Source of the DNA: JAVBKP01 sp031553975
GTDB lineage: Bacteria; Bacillota; Clostridia; Peptostreptococcales; Anaerovoracaceae
DNA: 24,642 nucleotides
Direction of reading: 5' to 3'
NCBI GenBank assembly: GCA_031553975.1
Contig: JAVBKP010000008.1
Coordinates: forward strand, 1 to 24,642
Position numbers and translations under genes: made by a program. The notes beneath the pieces were generated by a model. That model saw only the letters and a list, made by a program, of their open reading frames with translations, had not been told where the DNA came from and did not search any database. This document shows, piece after piece, positions 1 through 9,327 of the stretch (position 1 is its first letter; each line of letters begins with the position of its first letter).

Positions 1-810
1 TTTATTTCTATTCAAATCACCATACTTTGGATCCCCTATGATTGGATACCCTCGGTCTGCTAGGTGTACACGAATCTGATGGGTTCTGCCGGTAAGAAGC
101 TCTGCCTCTACCAACGAGTAACCTCTCTTGGACTCCACAGGTCTTATGATGGTCTCCATATGTATTCCTTCAGAGGTCTGCTCCTTTTGGATCATTGTCC
201 TATTACGCTTTTCATCCTTGACCATGGTGTTCTTTATGTGCAGTTCTTTTTTTACCTCCCCAAAACATCCCGCTAGATACAGTTTTTGTATACCTGTTCT
301 TTCTCGTATGAGTTGGTTCAACGCCTGCAATGCCATATGATTTTTCCCGAAAACCACCAGTCCGCTGGTATTTCGATCCAGCCGATTTACAGCAGCAGGT
401 GTAAAAGTTTTTTCCAGCCTGGGCACATATTCGCCTTCTTCAATGAGATAATCAATCACTTGATTAACCAGTGTATTTTTTTTCTCAGTTTCATCCCCAT
501 GGGTAAGCAATCCCTTGGGTTTACCTGCTATAAGGATATTATCATCCTCGTACACAATGTCAAACTGTTTTTTAGTGTGGGTGATTTTTACTTTTTTTAC
601 ATAAGCTTGCAACGCCTCGTCTGTTATATACATTTGCAATACATCACCTAGCGCAAGTATAGTCTCTCCATTCACTCTTTTTTTATTTACTTTTATATCC
701 TTGCGCACCATCTTGTATATATGACTCAGAGGCGCGTTAGGCAAATATTTTCTCAAAAATCTGTCAAGCCGTTGGTTCTGCTCGTTCTCCGTTATTATTA
801 TTTCCTGCAT
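1..810 (-). CDS. RluA-family rRNA pseudouridine synthase (partial, 3' end outside window)
   Basis: This enzyme isomerises specific uridines in RNA, most likely 23S rRNA, to pseudouridine. Translating the minus strand from ATG 808-810 gives 270 codons with no stop before the window edge, so the C-terminus is missing. An S4 RNA-binding domain covers about residues 13-60. The catalytic motif NRLDRNTSG follows near residues 142-150, with the catalytic Asp at about 145. The late motif ELLTGRTHQIRVHL is also present. The motif starts with Asn where Escherichia coli enzymes have His, a form I associate with Firmicutes members. The start lies one base after the pyk stop and has no good Shine-Dalgarno of its own, so translational coupling to pyk is likely. 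The target uridine cannot be told from sequence; an RluC-like role is the best guess. Confidence 0.93.
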   Translation of the reverse strand, partial: MQEIIITENEQNQRLDRFLRKYLPNAPLSHIYKMVRKDIKVNKKRVNGETILALGDVLQMYITDEALQAYVKKVKITHTKKQFDIVYEDDNILIAGKPKGLLTHGDETEKKNTLVNQVIDYLIEEGEYVPRLEKTFTPAAVNRLDRNTSGLVVFGKNHMALQALNQLIRERTGIQKLYLAGCFGEVKKELHIKNTMVKDEKRNRTMIQKEQTSEGIHMETIIRPVESKRGYSLVEAELLTGRTHQIRVHLADRGYPIIGDPKYGDLNRNK

Positions 811-811
811 A

Positions 812-2257
812 CTAAAGAATTGGGTCCCCCACTGTGTGTACCCTCATCAGGTTCGTCGCCCCAGAACGTCCTACAGGAACGCCTGCCGTGATAACGATGA
901 CCTCACCTTTTTTGATAAGTTTTTGGACGATGGCACCCTGAATAGCAGCTTCAAATAATTTTAAATATAAATCATGAGCAGCCTCAGTAACAAAAGGTAC
1001 TACCCCCCATACGATGGATAGCTGCCTTGCTGTACGTGCATCAGATGTGGATGCCACTATAGTAGCTTGTGGTCTAAATCTAGCAATCATTCTCGCTGTA
1101 TCACCAGATGTGGTACAAGTTAGGATATGATCTGTTTTTAGGTCACTAGCACACATACATGTAGCATGGCTAATCGCATCTGTTACGCTATCGCCTCTCA
1201 ATGTGCCTTTGGCATCTAATATACCTTTATAGTCCAACGCTTCTTCTGTATTTACTGCTATGTTATACATGGTTTTTACTGACTCTACAGGGTATTTGCC
1301 TGCTGCTGTTTCGCCAGATAGCATGATGGCATCTGTCCCGTCAAATATAGCGTTGGCTACATCTGTGATCTCTGCACGTGTAGGTCTTGGGTTTCTCATC
1401 ATAGAATCAAGCATTTGGGTCGCTGTAATAACTGGTTTTCCTGCCATATTACACGCTTTAATCAGCTGCTTTTGGACCACAGGAATCTTCTCTGCCGCTA
1501 TCTCCACCCCAAGGTCACCTCTAGCTACCATGATTCCATCTGATGCTGCCACAATAGCCTTCGAGTTGTTAATGCCCTCTTGGTTCTCAATTTTTGCGAT
1601 GATTTTAATATGAGATGCACCTTTTATATCCAGTATACCTCTAATTTGGGCAATGTCTTCTGCCTTACGCACGAAAGACGCTGCAATGAAATCTATGTCA
1701 TTTTCTACACCCATGATGATATCATCATAGTCCTTTTGGGTCAATGCAGGCAGGTGAAGATTTACATCAGGCACATTGATGCCTTTATAGCTTTTGACAA
1801 TCCCATCGTTATTTACGATACATTTTATATCTGTATCTGTAACTGACTTCACTTCTAGCTCTACTAGCCCGTCATCTATTAGGATTTTATCTCCGGGTTT
1901 TACTTCGTGAGGAAGATTGGCATAAGATACACTACACCCCTTCTCATCGCCCTTTGTAGTTTTTGTGGTAAGGGTAAAGGGTTGCCCCGTCTTTAGCATA
2001 TACGCATCCCCATTATCCCCTTGCTTAAATATGCCTGTACGTATCTCTGGGCCTTTGGTATCTAACAAAAGTGCCACGTACTGCCCTACTTCTTTGGCTG
2101 CTTCTTTCACCAGTTCCATTCTCATTTTATGCTCTTCATGAGAACCATGAGAAAAGTTAAATCTAGCCACATTCATTCCATTTTTAATCATTTCTACCAA
2201 TACTTTTTTATCATCTGTAGCCGGTCCTACGGTACATATTATCTTTGTTCTTTTCAT
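812..2257 (-). CDS. pyk: Pyruvate kinase
   Basis: Catalyses the last glycolytic step, phosphoenolpyruvate plus ADP to pyruvate plus ATP, in the cytoplasm. The 481-residue protein starts MKRTKIICTVGPA. Visible active-site elements are Arg32 with NFSHG, the catalytic Lys222 in AKIENQEG, the metal-binding stretch ARGDLGVEI near 245-253, and ATQMLDSM. Its length fits the compact form without the extra C-terminal phosphohistidine-like domain found in Bacillus pyruvate kinase. A Glu in GDEKG at about residue 105 aligns, by my reading, with the residue that marks potassium-dependent enzymes. The ATG is preceded by AAGGAG at good spacing inside the 16-base gap after pfkA, so the two are co-transcribed. 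pfkA-pyk pairing is common in Firmicutes. Confidence 0.98.
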   Translation of the reverse strand: MKRTKIICTVGPATDDKKVLVEMIKNGMNVARFNFSHGSHEEHKMRMELVKEAAKEVGQYVALLLDTKGPEIRTGIFKQGDNGDAYMLKTGQPFTLTTKTTKGDEKGCSVSYANLPHEVKPGDKILIDDGLVELEVKSVTDTDIKCIVNNDGIVKSYKGINVPDVNLHLPALTQKDYDDIIMGVENDIDFIAASFVRKAEDIAQIRGILDIKGASHIKIIAKIENQEGINNSKAIVAASDGIMVARGDLGVEIAAEKIPVVQKQLIKACNMAGKPVITATQMLDSMMRNPRPTRAEITDVANAIFDGTDAIMLSGETAAGKYPVESVKTMYNIAVNTEEALDYKGILDAKGTLRGDSVTDAISHATCMCASDLKTDHILTCTTSGDTARMIARFRPQATIVASTSDARTARQLSIVWGVVPFVTEAAHDLYLKLFEAAIQGAIVQKLIKKGEVIVITAGVPVGRSGATNLMRVHTVGDPIL

Positions 2258-2273
2258 TGTTACTCCTTTTCTA

Positions 2274-3236
2274 TTATTGCGCTAAGACTGCTGCCATCAT
2301 TAATAAATCATCATGATTTTTTTTCGGCATGCCTAAAGCTTCTTCTAAATCATAGTCAGTCACAGTATCTCCACTGATTCCAACCGCTCTGTTTTTCACG
2401 TCATCCCTAAGCAAGTTCACTGCATGGTAAGCAAGCCTGCTAGCTAACATTCTATCATAAGAAGTAGGCACGCCTCCTCTTTGAATATAGCCTAGCACCA
2501 CGTGCTTGGTTTCTATGCCTGTCTTTTCTTGTAAGGCCATAGCCAGATCATGGGATTGCATTTCCATGCCTTCTGCCATCATGATGATGTTATGAAGTTT
2601 TCCTTGGTTCTTGCCTTCGACTAGGGTCTTTGCCAATCCATTCACATCAAGAGGCTTTTCTGGTATTAATATGGCCTCTGCACCTCCTGCTATTCCTGAG
2701 TATATGGCTATATCTCCGCAATGTCGTCCCATTACTTCTATTATTGTAGCACGCCCATGTGATGATGATGTGTCCCTTACATGAGCAATGGCTGTCAAAG
2801 CTGTATTAACCGATGTATTAAATCCAATCGTAAAGTCTGTGTATGCTAAGTCATTGTCAATGGTTCCTGGCAGTCCCATAACAGCAATGCCTCTTTTTGA
2901 CAATTCCAAGGCCCCTGTCAGAGATCCATCTCCACCGATTACAATCAATCCATCAATATCAAAGGTTTCAAGCATGTTAAGAGCCCTTGCCTTCCCCTCT
3001 TCTGTCATGAACCTATCGCTTCTGGCAGTACGTAACATGGTTCCACCACGCTGAATTGTGTCTGAAACATCACGAGGTCCCATTTTGCGTATGTCTCCAT
3101 CAATGAGTCCTTCATAGCCCCTGCTGATGCCATAGATTTCCATGCCGTTGTAAATAGCCGTTCTCACCGCTGCCCTTATAGCAGCATTCATGCCTGGCGA
3201 GTCTCCTCCGCTTGTTAAAACTGCAATTTTTTTCAT
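2274..3236 (-). CDS. pfkA: ATP-dependent 6-phosphofructokinase
   Basis: Phosphorylates fructose 6-phosphate to fructose 1,6-bisphosphate and commits carbon to glycolysis. At 320 residues it has the normal bacterial PfkA length, and its numbering matches the E. coli enzyme closely. The ATP loop is TSGGDSPGMNAA at 8-19. GGDG at 101-104 has Gly104 rather than Asp, and GLPGTIDND has Gly at 124, both typical of ATP-using rather than pyrophosphate-using enzymes. Asp127 is the catalytic base and Arg162 and Arg171 are the substrate arginines. Glu187, part of the allosteric effector site, is kept. The start has GGAGA upstream. A 96-base gap to dnaE contains a possible extended -10 promoter, so pfkA-pyk may also be expressed separately from the long upstream run. 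Confidence 0.98.
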   Translation of the reverse strand: MKKIAVLTSGGDSPGMNAAIRAAVRTAIYNGMEIYGISRGYEGLIDGDIRKMGPRDVSDTIQRGGTMLRTARSDRFMTEEGKARALNMLETFDIDGLIVIGGDGSLTGALELSKRGIAVMGLPGTIDNDLAYTDFTIGFNTSVNTALTAIAHVRDTSSSHGRATIIEVMGRHCGDIAIYSGIAGGAEAILIPEKPLDVNGLAKTLVEGKNQGKLHNIIMMAEGMEMQSHDLAMALQEKTGIETKHVVLGYIQRGGVPTSYDRMLASRLAYHAVNLLRDDVKNRAVGISGDTVTDYDLEEALGMPKKNHDDLLMMAAVLAQ

Positions 3237-3292
3237 TCTTTGTTCTCCAATCTATATGTAAAAAATGTTATTATTTAATTAAGCCACTCTAA

Positions 3293-3301
3293 ATAATACC
3301 A
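3293..3301 (-). promoter_or_regulatory. Candidate extended -10 promoter for pfkA-pyk
   Basis: On the minus strand the site reads TGG then TATTAT, a TGn extended -10 element, about 60 bases before the pfkA start. No good -35 is present at 17 bases (TACTTT), as is common for extended -10 promoters. The same TGG-TAT element occurs before fprA and the FAD dehydrogenase. The site also lies in a six-pair inverted repeat (ATACCA and TGGTAT), which could be a small operator. This is by eye only. Confidence 0.4.
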
Positions 3302-3332
3302 CACTTTGGTATAAAAAAGTAGTGCTTGCTTG

Positions 3333-6300
3333 TTATTTTATATTTTGTTTTCCAAGTAGCCCCTCTAATTGGCTAATTAAATCAGGTCCAAACGTCACCC
3401 AACGGCTTCGATCCGCCTTGATTTTCTTCCCCAATGCCTCTGAATAAATCACCACTGGCATGTCCCCCGGATACCTTTGCAGGATAGCACTGATGGACTG
3501 AATCACTTCCATTTCATTTAGTTCTTTTGGCACCTTTAGGTTAAGCGTCTGTACTTTAGTTGCTGGTTCTGGTGCTTTCCTATCACCATTGTACTTTCTA
3601 TATCCCGGTTCAGGTAATACGGTTGGTTTGCCAACTTCTATAGGAGCCACAGCCTCTGCAATTATTTTAGGCGCCTCATCTTCCTTGAAATTTAGTTTAC
3701 CCCGAACTGCAATTATTTTTTCGTCTCCAAACAGACTTATATTTTTTTCGTATATATTCGGAAAAATGATGACTTCAATTGAGCCATACAGGTCTTCTAA
3801 CTGCAAGAAACTCATCATCTTATTGCTCTTGGTGGTCATTCTCTTTTGGCTGGCAATAATGCCTGCCACAGTCAATGTCATACCCTCTGTGAACAGCTCG
3901 CTCTCCTCTGCATTGATTATATCTTCACTGGTAGCCGAAACTATGGTTTCTATCTGCTGGGTGTAGTCGTCAAGCGGATGTCCGCTCAGGTAGATACCAA
4001 GTATTTCTTTTTCCATCGCTGCCAGTGCCTGGGAGGCGAACTCTGCCACATCAGGCAAACGTTCGCTTATACTCATATCCGTAGGCGCATCACCCGCCAT
4101 TTGAAACAGTGACATTTGCCCATCAATGTTCTTGCGTGCCGTATTTTGTGCATTTTCCATGAGCCCTTCAAAACAAGCAAGCATCTGTGCTCTGTTAGCA
4201 CCTAAAGATCCCATGGCCCCTGCCCGAATCAAGCTGTCCACAGCCTTCTTGTTGATTTCATGAATGTTCATTCTACTGATAAAATCGAATACGCTAGTAG
4301 CTGGACCCTTTTCTTCTCTTACTTTGATGATTTCATCAATGGCACCTGCGCCAACATTTTTCACACCTTGCAAACCAAATCGAATATTCCCGTCCTCTAC
4401 AGCAAATCTCCTGTAGCTTTTATTCACATCAGGAGGCAATATAACAATTCCCATTTCCTTGCAATTTCTGATATATTTTGCCATGTGGTGTGCGTCACCC
4501 ATGACACTGGTCATCAATGCTGCCATGAACTCTACAGGATAGTATACCTTCAAGTATGCGGTCTGATACGCTAACACCGCATAGGCTGCCGCATGCGACT
4601 TATTAAAAGCGTATTCTGCAAATTTTATCATCTGTGCAAATATCTCTTTGGCAGCTTTTTCTGGCACGCCATTTCGCACGCATCCCGGCACAGTTACGTT
4701 ACCTTGGTCATCGGTCTCACCAAATACAAAGATCTCTTCCTCTCTTTGCATTACCTCCACCTTTTTCTTGCCCATAGCACGACGCACTAGATCACTCCTA
4801 CCATACGTATATCCCGCCAAATCTCGAACCACTTGCATTACCTGTTCCTGATAGACGAGACAGCCATATGTTACATCTAGGATGGGCCTAAGACTATCAT
4901 GGACATAGGTTACCAACTTTGGATTCTTTTTATTGGCTATATATGTGGGAATTGAGTCCATAGGTCCTGGTCTGTACAAGGACACCCCTGCTATTATATC
5001 CTCAAAACAATCTGGCTTTAGCCCTTTCATGAACTGCCTCATGCCAGCACTTTCTAACTGAAACACACCAAATGTGTTAGCACTACTAATCAGGTCAAAA
5101 ACAGCCTTATCATCGTACTCCATGGTCTGAAAATCTATGCTCACACCATGGTCTTCTTTTATCAGTTGAATGGCATCTTGGATGATGGTCAAGTTCCTAA
5201 GCCCCAAAAAATCCATCTTTAATAGTCCTAGCTCTTCTATGGTGTTCATGGTGAACTGGGTGGTCACCCCTTTGTCTTGCACATAGAGCGGCACATACTC
5301 ATCCACGTCTTTTTTAGATATTACAACCCCTGCTGCATGAGTAGACGCATGTCTTGGCATACCCTCTAAAGAGATGGCCATGTCTAACAATTGCTTTACG
5401 GCCTTGTTATTCTCATAATCCGCCCTAAGGTCAGGATTCATTTTTATGGCCTTTTCCACTGTCATTTTTAAATCAAAAGGTACTTTCTTCGCAATCGCAT
5501 CCACATCACCATATGGCATGTTTAAGGCACGTCCCACATCACGTATGGCAGCCTTTGCCTTCATGGTTCCAAAAGTAATGATTTGCGCAACCTTTTCCGT
5601 ACCATATTTTTCGACTACATAGTCTATCACTTCTTGTCTACGCTCATAGCAAAAATCTATGTCAATATCTGGCATACTGATTCTCTCTGGGTTTAAAAAT
5701 CTTTCAAAGATCAGTCCGTATTTAATCGGGTCAACATCTGTTATTTGCAAAGAATAGGCCACAATGCTACCAGCTGCCGAGCCACGTCCAGGCCCTACCA
5801 TGATATTCTTCATCTTGGCATAGTTAATAAAATCCCATACAATGAGAAAATATTCCACATATCCCATCTGTTCAATGGTTGACAGCTCATATTCCAGTCG
5901 CTCTATTAGCTCTTCATAGAATTTTAGCCCTGTTTCCCCCTCCATCTGATCCCGTTGCCAACCGTACCTGTGCTCTAGTCCCTTATAGCACAATTCTCGC
6001 AGATACGTACTATTGTCAAATCCCTCTGGCGGCTCAAATTCCGGTAAATGAATTTGTCCAAATTCAAAATCCACATTGCACATGTCTGCTATTTTGCTCG
6101 TATTTTCTATGGCTGATTCCATGCCAACAAAGAGTTTTTCCATCTCCTCAGGAGATTTGAGATAAAACTGGTCATTGGGAAATTTCATCCTGTCTTCATC
6201 ATCTACTACCCTGGCGGTTTGTATACAAAGTAGCACATCGTGAGCCTCTGCATCCTCTTGCCTCACATAGTGAACATCATTGGTAGCAACCAATGGCACG

Positions 6301-6890
6301 CCCAGCTCTTCACTAAGCTGCAATAATCCTGGTAATATTTTCACCTCTTCTTCTAGTCCCTGATCCTGTAATTCTAGGTAAAAATTCCCTTCACCAAAGG
6401 TGTCTCTTAGAAAAGTTGCTTCCGCCTTGGCTCCCGCGTAATCATCATGCATGAGTCTTCGCTGTACATTCCCTGCAAGGCAGGCAGAGAGGGCGATAAT
6501 GCCTTCATGATACTGGGTCAATACACTGCGATCTATTCTCGGTTTGTAGTAAAACCCCTTGGTGAATCCCAAAGATACGATCTTCATCAGGTTCTTGTAA
6601 CCCTGTTCATTCTTAGCCAGCAACACCAAATGTCCTTGGTGCTTGTCCTTTTCTACGTCTTTGTCTGCCATTGACCTTGCCGCCGTATATACTTCACAGC
6701 CAATGATAGGTTTGATCCCTTGTTTCTTCGCTTCTTTATAAAAATCAATGACACCGAACATTACCCCATGGTCAGTGATGGCTACTGCACCCATCCCCAG
6801 TTCCTTCGTCCTTGCGATGAGATCTGGTATTCTAGCAGCACCGTCTAATAAACTATATTCTGTGTGAACATGTAAATGTACAAAACTCAT
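3333..6890 (-). CDS. dnaE: DNA polymerase III subunit alpha, DnaE type
   Basis: This is a C-family replicative DNA polymerase. In Firmicutes DnaE usually works beside PolC, extending lagging-strand primers. The 1185-residue protein begins with a PHP domain: HLHVHTEYS at 5-13, ITDHG around 38-42. The polymerase core has GPGRGSAAGS at 366-375. The catalytic aspartates are Asp408 and Asp410 in MPDIDIDF and Asp560 in KMDFLGLRNLT, matching D401, D403 and D555 of E. coli DnaE. An OB-fold region with LTVAGIIASQKR lies in the last 200 residues. There is no inserted 3'-5' exonuclease domain, which separates it from PolC. The start has only a weak AGAAG upstream. It follows the MscS-like gene closely and precedes pfkA, an order common in Clostridia. 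Confidence 0.97.
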   Translation of the reverse strand: MSFVHLHVHTEYSLLDGAARIPDLIARTKELGMGAVAITDHGVMFGVIDFYKEAKKQGIKPIIGCEVYTAARSMADKDVEKDKHQGHLVLLAKNEQGYKNLMKIVSLGFTKGFYYKPRIDRSVLTQYHEGIIALSACLAGNVQRRLMHDDYAGAKAEATFLRDTFGEGNFYLELQDQGLEEEVKILPGLLQLSEELGVPLVATNDVHYVRQEDAEAHDVLLCIQTARVVDDEDRMKFPNDQFYLKSPEEMEKLFVGMESAIENTSKIADMCNVDFEFGQIHLPEFEPPEGFDNSTYLRELCYKGLEHRYGWQRDQMEGETGLKFYEELIERLEYELSTIEQMGYVEYFLIVWDFINYAKMKNIMVGPGRGSAAGSIVAYSLQITDVDPIKYGLIFERFLNPERISMPDIDIDFCYERRQEVIDYVVEKYGTEKVAQIITFGTMKAKAAIRDVGRALNMPYGDVDAIAKKVPFDLKMTVEKAIKMNPDLRADYENNKAVKQLLDMAISLEGMPRHASTHAAGVVISKKDVDEYVPLYVQDKGVTTQFTMNTIEELGLLKMDFLGLRNLTIIQDAIQLIKEDHGVSIDFQTMEYDDKAVFDLISSANTFGVFQLESAGMRQFMKGLKPDCFEDIIAGVSLYRPGPMDSIPTYIANKKNPKLVTYVHDSLRPILDVTYGCLVYQEQVMQVVRDLAGYTYGRSDLVRRAMGKKKVEVMQREEEIFVFGETDDQGNVTVPGCVRNGVPEKAAKEIFAQMIKFAEYAFNKSHAAAYAVLAYQTAYLKVYYPVEFMAALMTSVMGDAHHMAKYIRNCKEMGIVILPPDVNKSYRRFAVEDGNIRFGLQGVKNVGAGAIDEIIKVREEKGPATSVFDFISRMNIHEINKKAVDSLIRAGAMGSLGANRAQMLACFEGLMENAQNTARKNIDGQMSLFQMAGDAPTDMSISERLPDVAEFASQALAAMEKEILGIYLSGHPLDDYTQQIETIVSATSEDIINAEESELFTEGMTLTVAGIIASQKRMTTKSNKMMSFLQLEDLYGSIEVIIFPNIYEKNISLFGDEKIIAVRGKLNFKEDEAPKIIAEAVAPIEVGKPTVLPEPGYRKYNGDRKAPEPATKVQTLNLKVPKELNEMEVIQSISAILQRYPGDMPVVIYSEALGKKIKADRSRWVTFGPDLISQLEGLLGKQNIK

Positions 6891-6913
6891 GATCTTCTTT
6901 TATTCTCTCTATT

Positions 6914-7492
6914 CTATTCAATATTTTTCTTTGGTTTTTCTTTCTGATTGATTATTGTTGTATTTGCCAAATGGCTATTGGGCATGATGATTGTATGACC
7001 TTCATCCGATGTCAATGTGGTGAAAAATAAATCCACCTTTTCGACGGTGCCTTTTATAGTCATATCATCTATATAATCGCCTTTTTTAAATGGCCTATTG
7101 ATCAAAACCAGCACGCCGCCAGCAAAGTTAGACAATACATCTTTCCAAGCCAAGGCAGCCGCCACGCCTACTGTACCTAATATGGCAACAAATGTGCTCA
7201 TAGGCACGCCCATGTAGGATAAACCCGTTACCACAATGACCACAATCCCTAAAACCTTAATCAGCTTCAATATGAAATGCTCCACCAGCTCATCTGTAGG
7301 TGATTTTTTGAGAGCTTTTTGTGTAGCTTTCATGATTATTTTTAGCGCAATTAGTCCACCGCCAACGATTAGTACTAGCATTAGCCCTTTGCTCAAGGCT
7401 CCTGAAATCATATAACTCCCGTCAAGATCATACATCAGAGAATTCGCTAACTCCGCAATGTCCCCCATATCAACAGTATTTTCTCCATTCAT
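6914..7492 (-). CDS. Short MscS-family mechanosensitive channel
   Basis: Probably a membrane channel that opens under tension to relieve osmotic downshock. The 192-residue protein has three hydrophobic helices, about 30-52, 72-95 and 98-130. The third holds the Gly/Ala-rich pore pattern GTVGVAAALAWKDVLSNFAGG, followed by the beta-domain signature NRPFKKGDYI and a IIMPNSHLANTTIIN strand. It then stops after a short lysine-rich tail. E. coli MscS has 286 residues, so the C-terminal alpha/beta cage is missing; the stop is clean and I see no continuing homology. AGGAGGT eight bases before the ATG supports the start. It lies between whiA and dnaE, a place where some Clostridia carry an HPr-like gene, so its presence in this run may be lineage-specific. 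Confidence 0.9.
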   Translation of the reverse strand: MNGENTVDMGDIAELANSLMYDLDGSYMISGALSKGLMLVLIVGGGLIALKIIMKATQKALKKSPTDELVEHFILKLIKVLGIVVIVVTGLSYMGVPMSTFVAILGTVGVAAALAWKDVLSNFAGGVLVLINRPFKKGDYIDDMTIKGTVEKVDLFFTTLTSDEGHTIIMPNSHLANTTIINQKEKPKKNIE

Positions 7493-7514
7493 TATTGTTC
7501 TACCTCCTCATTCC

Positions 7515-8450
7515 CTATAGCTTTGCAGCCATTTCTTCTATTTTTTTCAATCTATGATTGACCCCAGATTTTCCCACTTTTCCTCCCATTAACTCAACTA
7601 GCTCTGATAAGGAAGCCTCTGGGTTTGATAATCTAATTTCTGCCACTTCCCTTAGTTTGTCTGTCAAGAAAGACCAGCCTCGTAGCTTTATGATCTTCTC
7701 AATGGCTTCCACTTGGGTACCAGACGCATTGACCGTCTTATCTAAATTGGCCGTCTCGCAGTTCACCAGTCTATTGGTGCGGTTCCTCATTTCTTTTCGG
7801 ATTCTTATATTCTCCAAATCAAGCAACCTGCCATGGGCCCCCATGATGTTGAATATATCTACAATCTGCTCGCTCTCTTTTATGTAAACCACATAGTTTT
7901 TCTTTCTCGTGGTAAGTTTCGCATTGATATCGTCAAAGGTATTGAATATTTTCTTTATACTCTCCCCTAGCTCTTGACTGTTTGAAACAATTTCAAAGTG
8001 GTAACCCTTTTCTGGGTCGCTGACAGAGCCTGCCCCTAAGAAAAGACCTCTAATGGCAGCTTTTTTACAGCATTTGCTCTTTACGATGTCCTCTGGTATA
8101 GTCTGGCTAAAATAGTTCAACCCTTGTTGGACTTTTAATATGCCAATTTCTCGCAGTATTTGCTCTGCATTCATCTGAGGCGCTATGGTGACTTCGTACA
8201 ACATATGATTTTTCATCATCTGCTCCCTGCTGATCTCCAGTTCCTCTTCTATGCTGAAATATTGTTTTAGTATTTTAATAAACGTTCTTGCCGCTGCGGC
8301 GTTTTCTGTCACCAGCTTTACACTCATGCCCCTGCCTAGCTTGACAGTGCCACAAGTCCTAACAAATCCCGCTATTTGCGCTAGCATACAACAACGTTTT
8401 TCTGGTATGATCAATGCCAATTCATTTTTTGTTTCTGATGAGAATGACAT
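7515..8450 (-). CDS. whiA: WhiA-family DNA-binding regulator
   Basis: WhiA proteins combine an N-terminal LAGLIDADG-like fold with a C-terminal helix-turn-helix. They control sporulation genes in Streptomyces and influence division and chromosome segregation in Bacillus. The 311-residue length is typical. Supporting features are the start SFSSETKNELA, the conserved KKAAIRGLFLGAGSVSDPEK segment near 132-151, RNRTNRLVNCETANLDKT near 220-237, and a C-terminal HTH ending LVELMGGKVGKSGVNHRLKK. A strong GGAGGAG precedes the ATG. It sits directly behind rapZ, as in other Firmicutes except that yvcK is missing from between the two. Its targets in this organism cannot be read from the window. Confidence 0.96.
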   Translation of the reverse strand: MSFSSETKNELALIIPEKRCCMLAQIAGFVRTCGTVKLGRGMSVKLVTENAAAARTFIKILKQYFSIEEELEISREQMMKNHMLYEVTIAPQMNAEQILREIGILKVQQGLNYFSQTIPEDIVKSKCCKKAAIRGLFLGAGSVSDPEKGYHFEIVSNSQELGESIKKIFNTFDDINAKLTTRKKNYVVYIKESEQIVDIFNIMGAHGRLLDLENIRIRKEMRNRTNRLVNCETANLDKTVNASGTQVEAIEKIIKLRGWSFLTDKLREVAEIRLSNPEASLSELVELMGGKVGKSGVNHRLKKIEEMAAKL

Positions 8451-8478
8451 ACTTCTCCTCCGTGTGAATATTTGTATT

Positions 8479-9327
8479 TTACAGCTCTCTGTGATTAATG
8501 AAGACCCTACGGCCTTCTGCTTTTAATAGCTCGTACAATTTGTTGGCAATAGTAACCGATCGGTGCTGCCCACCTGTACATCCTATGGCTATGACCATGC
8601 TGGATTTGCCTTCTTTTATGTGGTATGGCAATAAGAATTCTATTAGGTCAAAAGTCTTTTTGACAAACTCCTTAGCCTCAGGCCATTTCATCACATAGTC
8701 TTGTACTTTTTTGCTATTCCCTGTTAATTTTTTCATACTAATGAGATAAAATGGATTCGGTATAAACCTTACATCAAATACGTAATCAGCATCTAGTGGA
8801 ATGCCTGTCTTAAACCCAAAAGATGACAATACAATGGTCAATTCCTTGTGCTTCACATCTGTGGTCACAATCTCAGATATGACCTTTCGCAGTTCGGACG
8901 TCCTCATGCCTCCTGTATCAATGACATGGTCTGCTATTTTCCTTATATCTGCTAGCTTTTCTTGCTCTTCTTTAATGCCCTTTGCCACATCGCCGCCCTT
9001 AGCTAACGGATGCTCCCGCCTTGTTTCTTTGTAGCGCCTTATCAACACCTCATCTGAGGCTTCTAAGAAAAGTACCTTGCAGTTGAGCTTTAGTGAGTTG
9101 ACGTAGTGAATAGATGCTTTGATATCACGGAAAAATTCCCCTGCACGGATGTCCGTAACAAAGGCAATACGTTGTAGTTCTTGTCCACCATTAATAGATA
9201 GGTTGATGAAATCTGCCATTAGCTTTGGGGGCATATTGTCAACACAATAATATCCCAAGTCCTCTAAAAACCTGACTGTTTGGGACTTGCCACCGCCTGA
9301 CATACCTGTGACAATAATAATATCCAT
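8479..9327 (-). CDS. rapZ: RapZ/YvcJ family P-loop nucleotide-binding protein
   Basis: RapZ in E. coli is an RNase adaptor that senses glucosamine-6-phosphate; in Bacillus the homologue YvcJ binds and hydrolyses nucleotides. The 282-residue protein has a Walker A loop GMSGGGKS at 8-15 and the family's C-terminal signature GCTGGQHRSVTIA, which carries the RNA/sugar-phosphate binding region in E. coli. The start ATG follows the stop of the PHP gene with no bases between (TAA then ATG), and its GGAGG lies inside the last codons of that gene, so translation of the two is probably coupled. The E. coli sRNA partners are not expected here, so its function in Clostridia is open. Confidence 0.96.
   Translation of the reverse strand: MDIIIVTGMSGGGKSQTVRFLEDLGYYCVDNMPPKLMADFINLSINGGQELQRIAFVTDIRAGEFFRDIKASIHYVNSLKLNCKVLFLEASDEVLIRRYKETRREHPLAKGGDVAKGIKEEQEKLADIRKIADHVIDTGGMRTSELRKVISEIVTTDVKHKELTIVLSSFGFKTGIPLDADYVFDVRFIPNPFYLISMKKLTGNSKKVQDYVMKWPEAKEFVKKTFDLIEFLLPYHIKEGKSSMVIAIGCTGGQHRSVTIANKLYELLKAEGRRVFINHREL

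Noticed and set aside
3589..4851. Several plus-strand frames of 65-125 codons opposite dnaE
   Set aside because: All lie antisense within the conserved dnaE sequence and have the composition of reverse-complement shadows.
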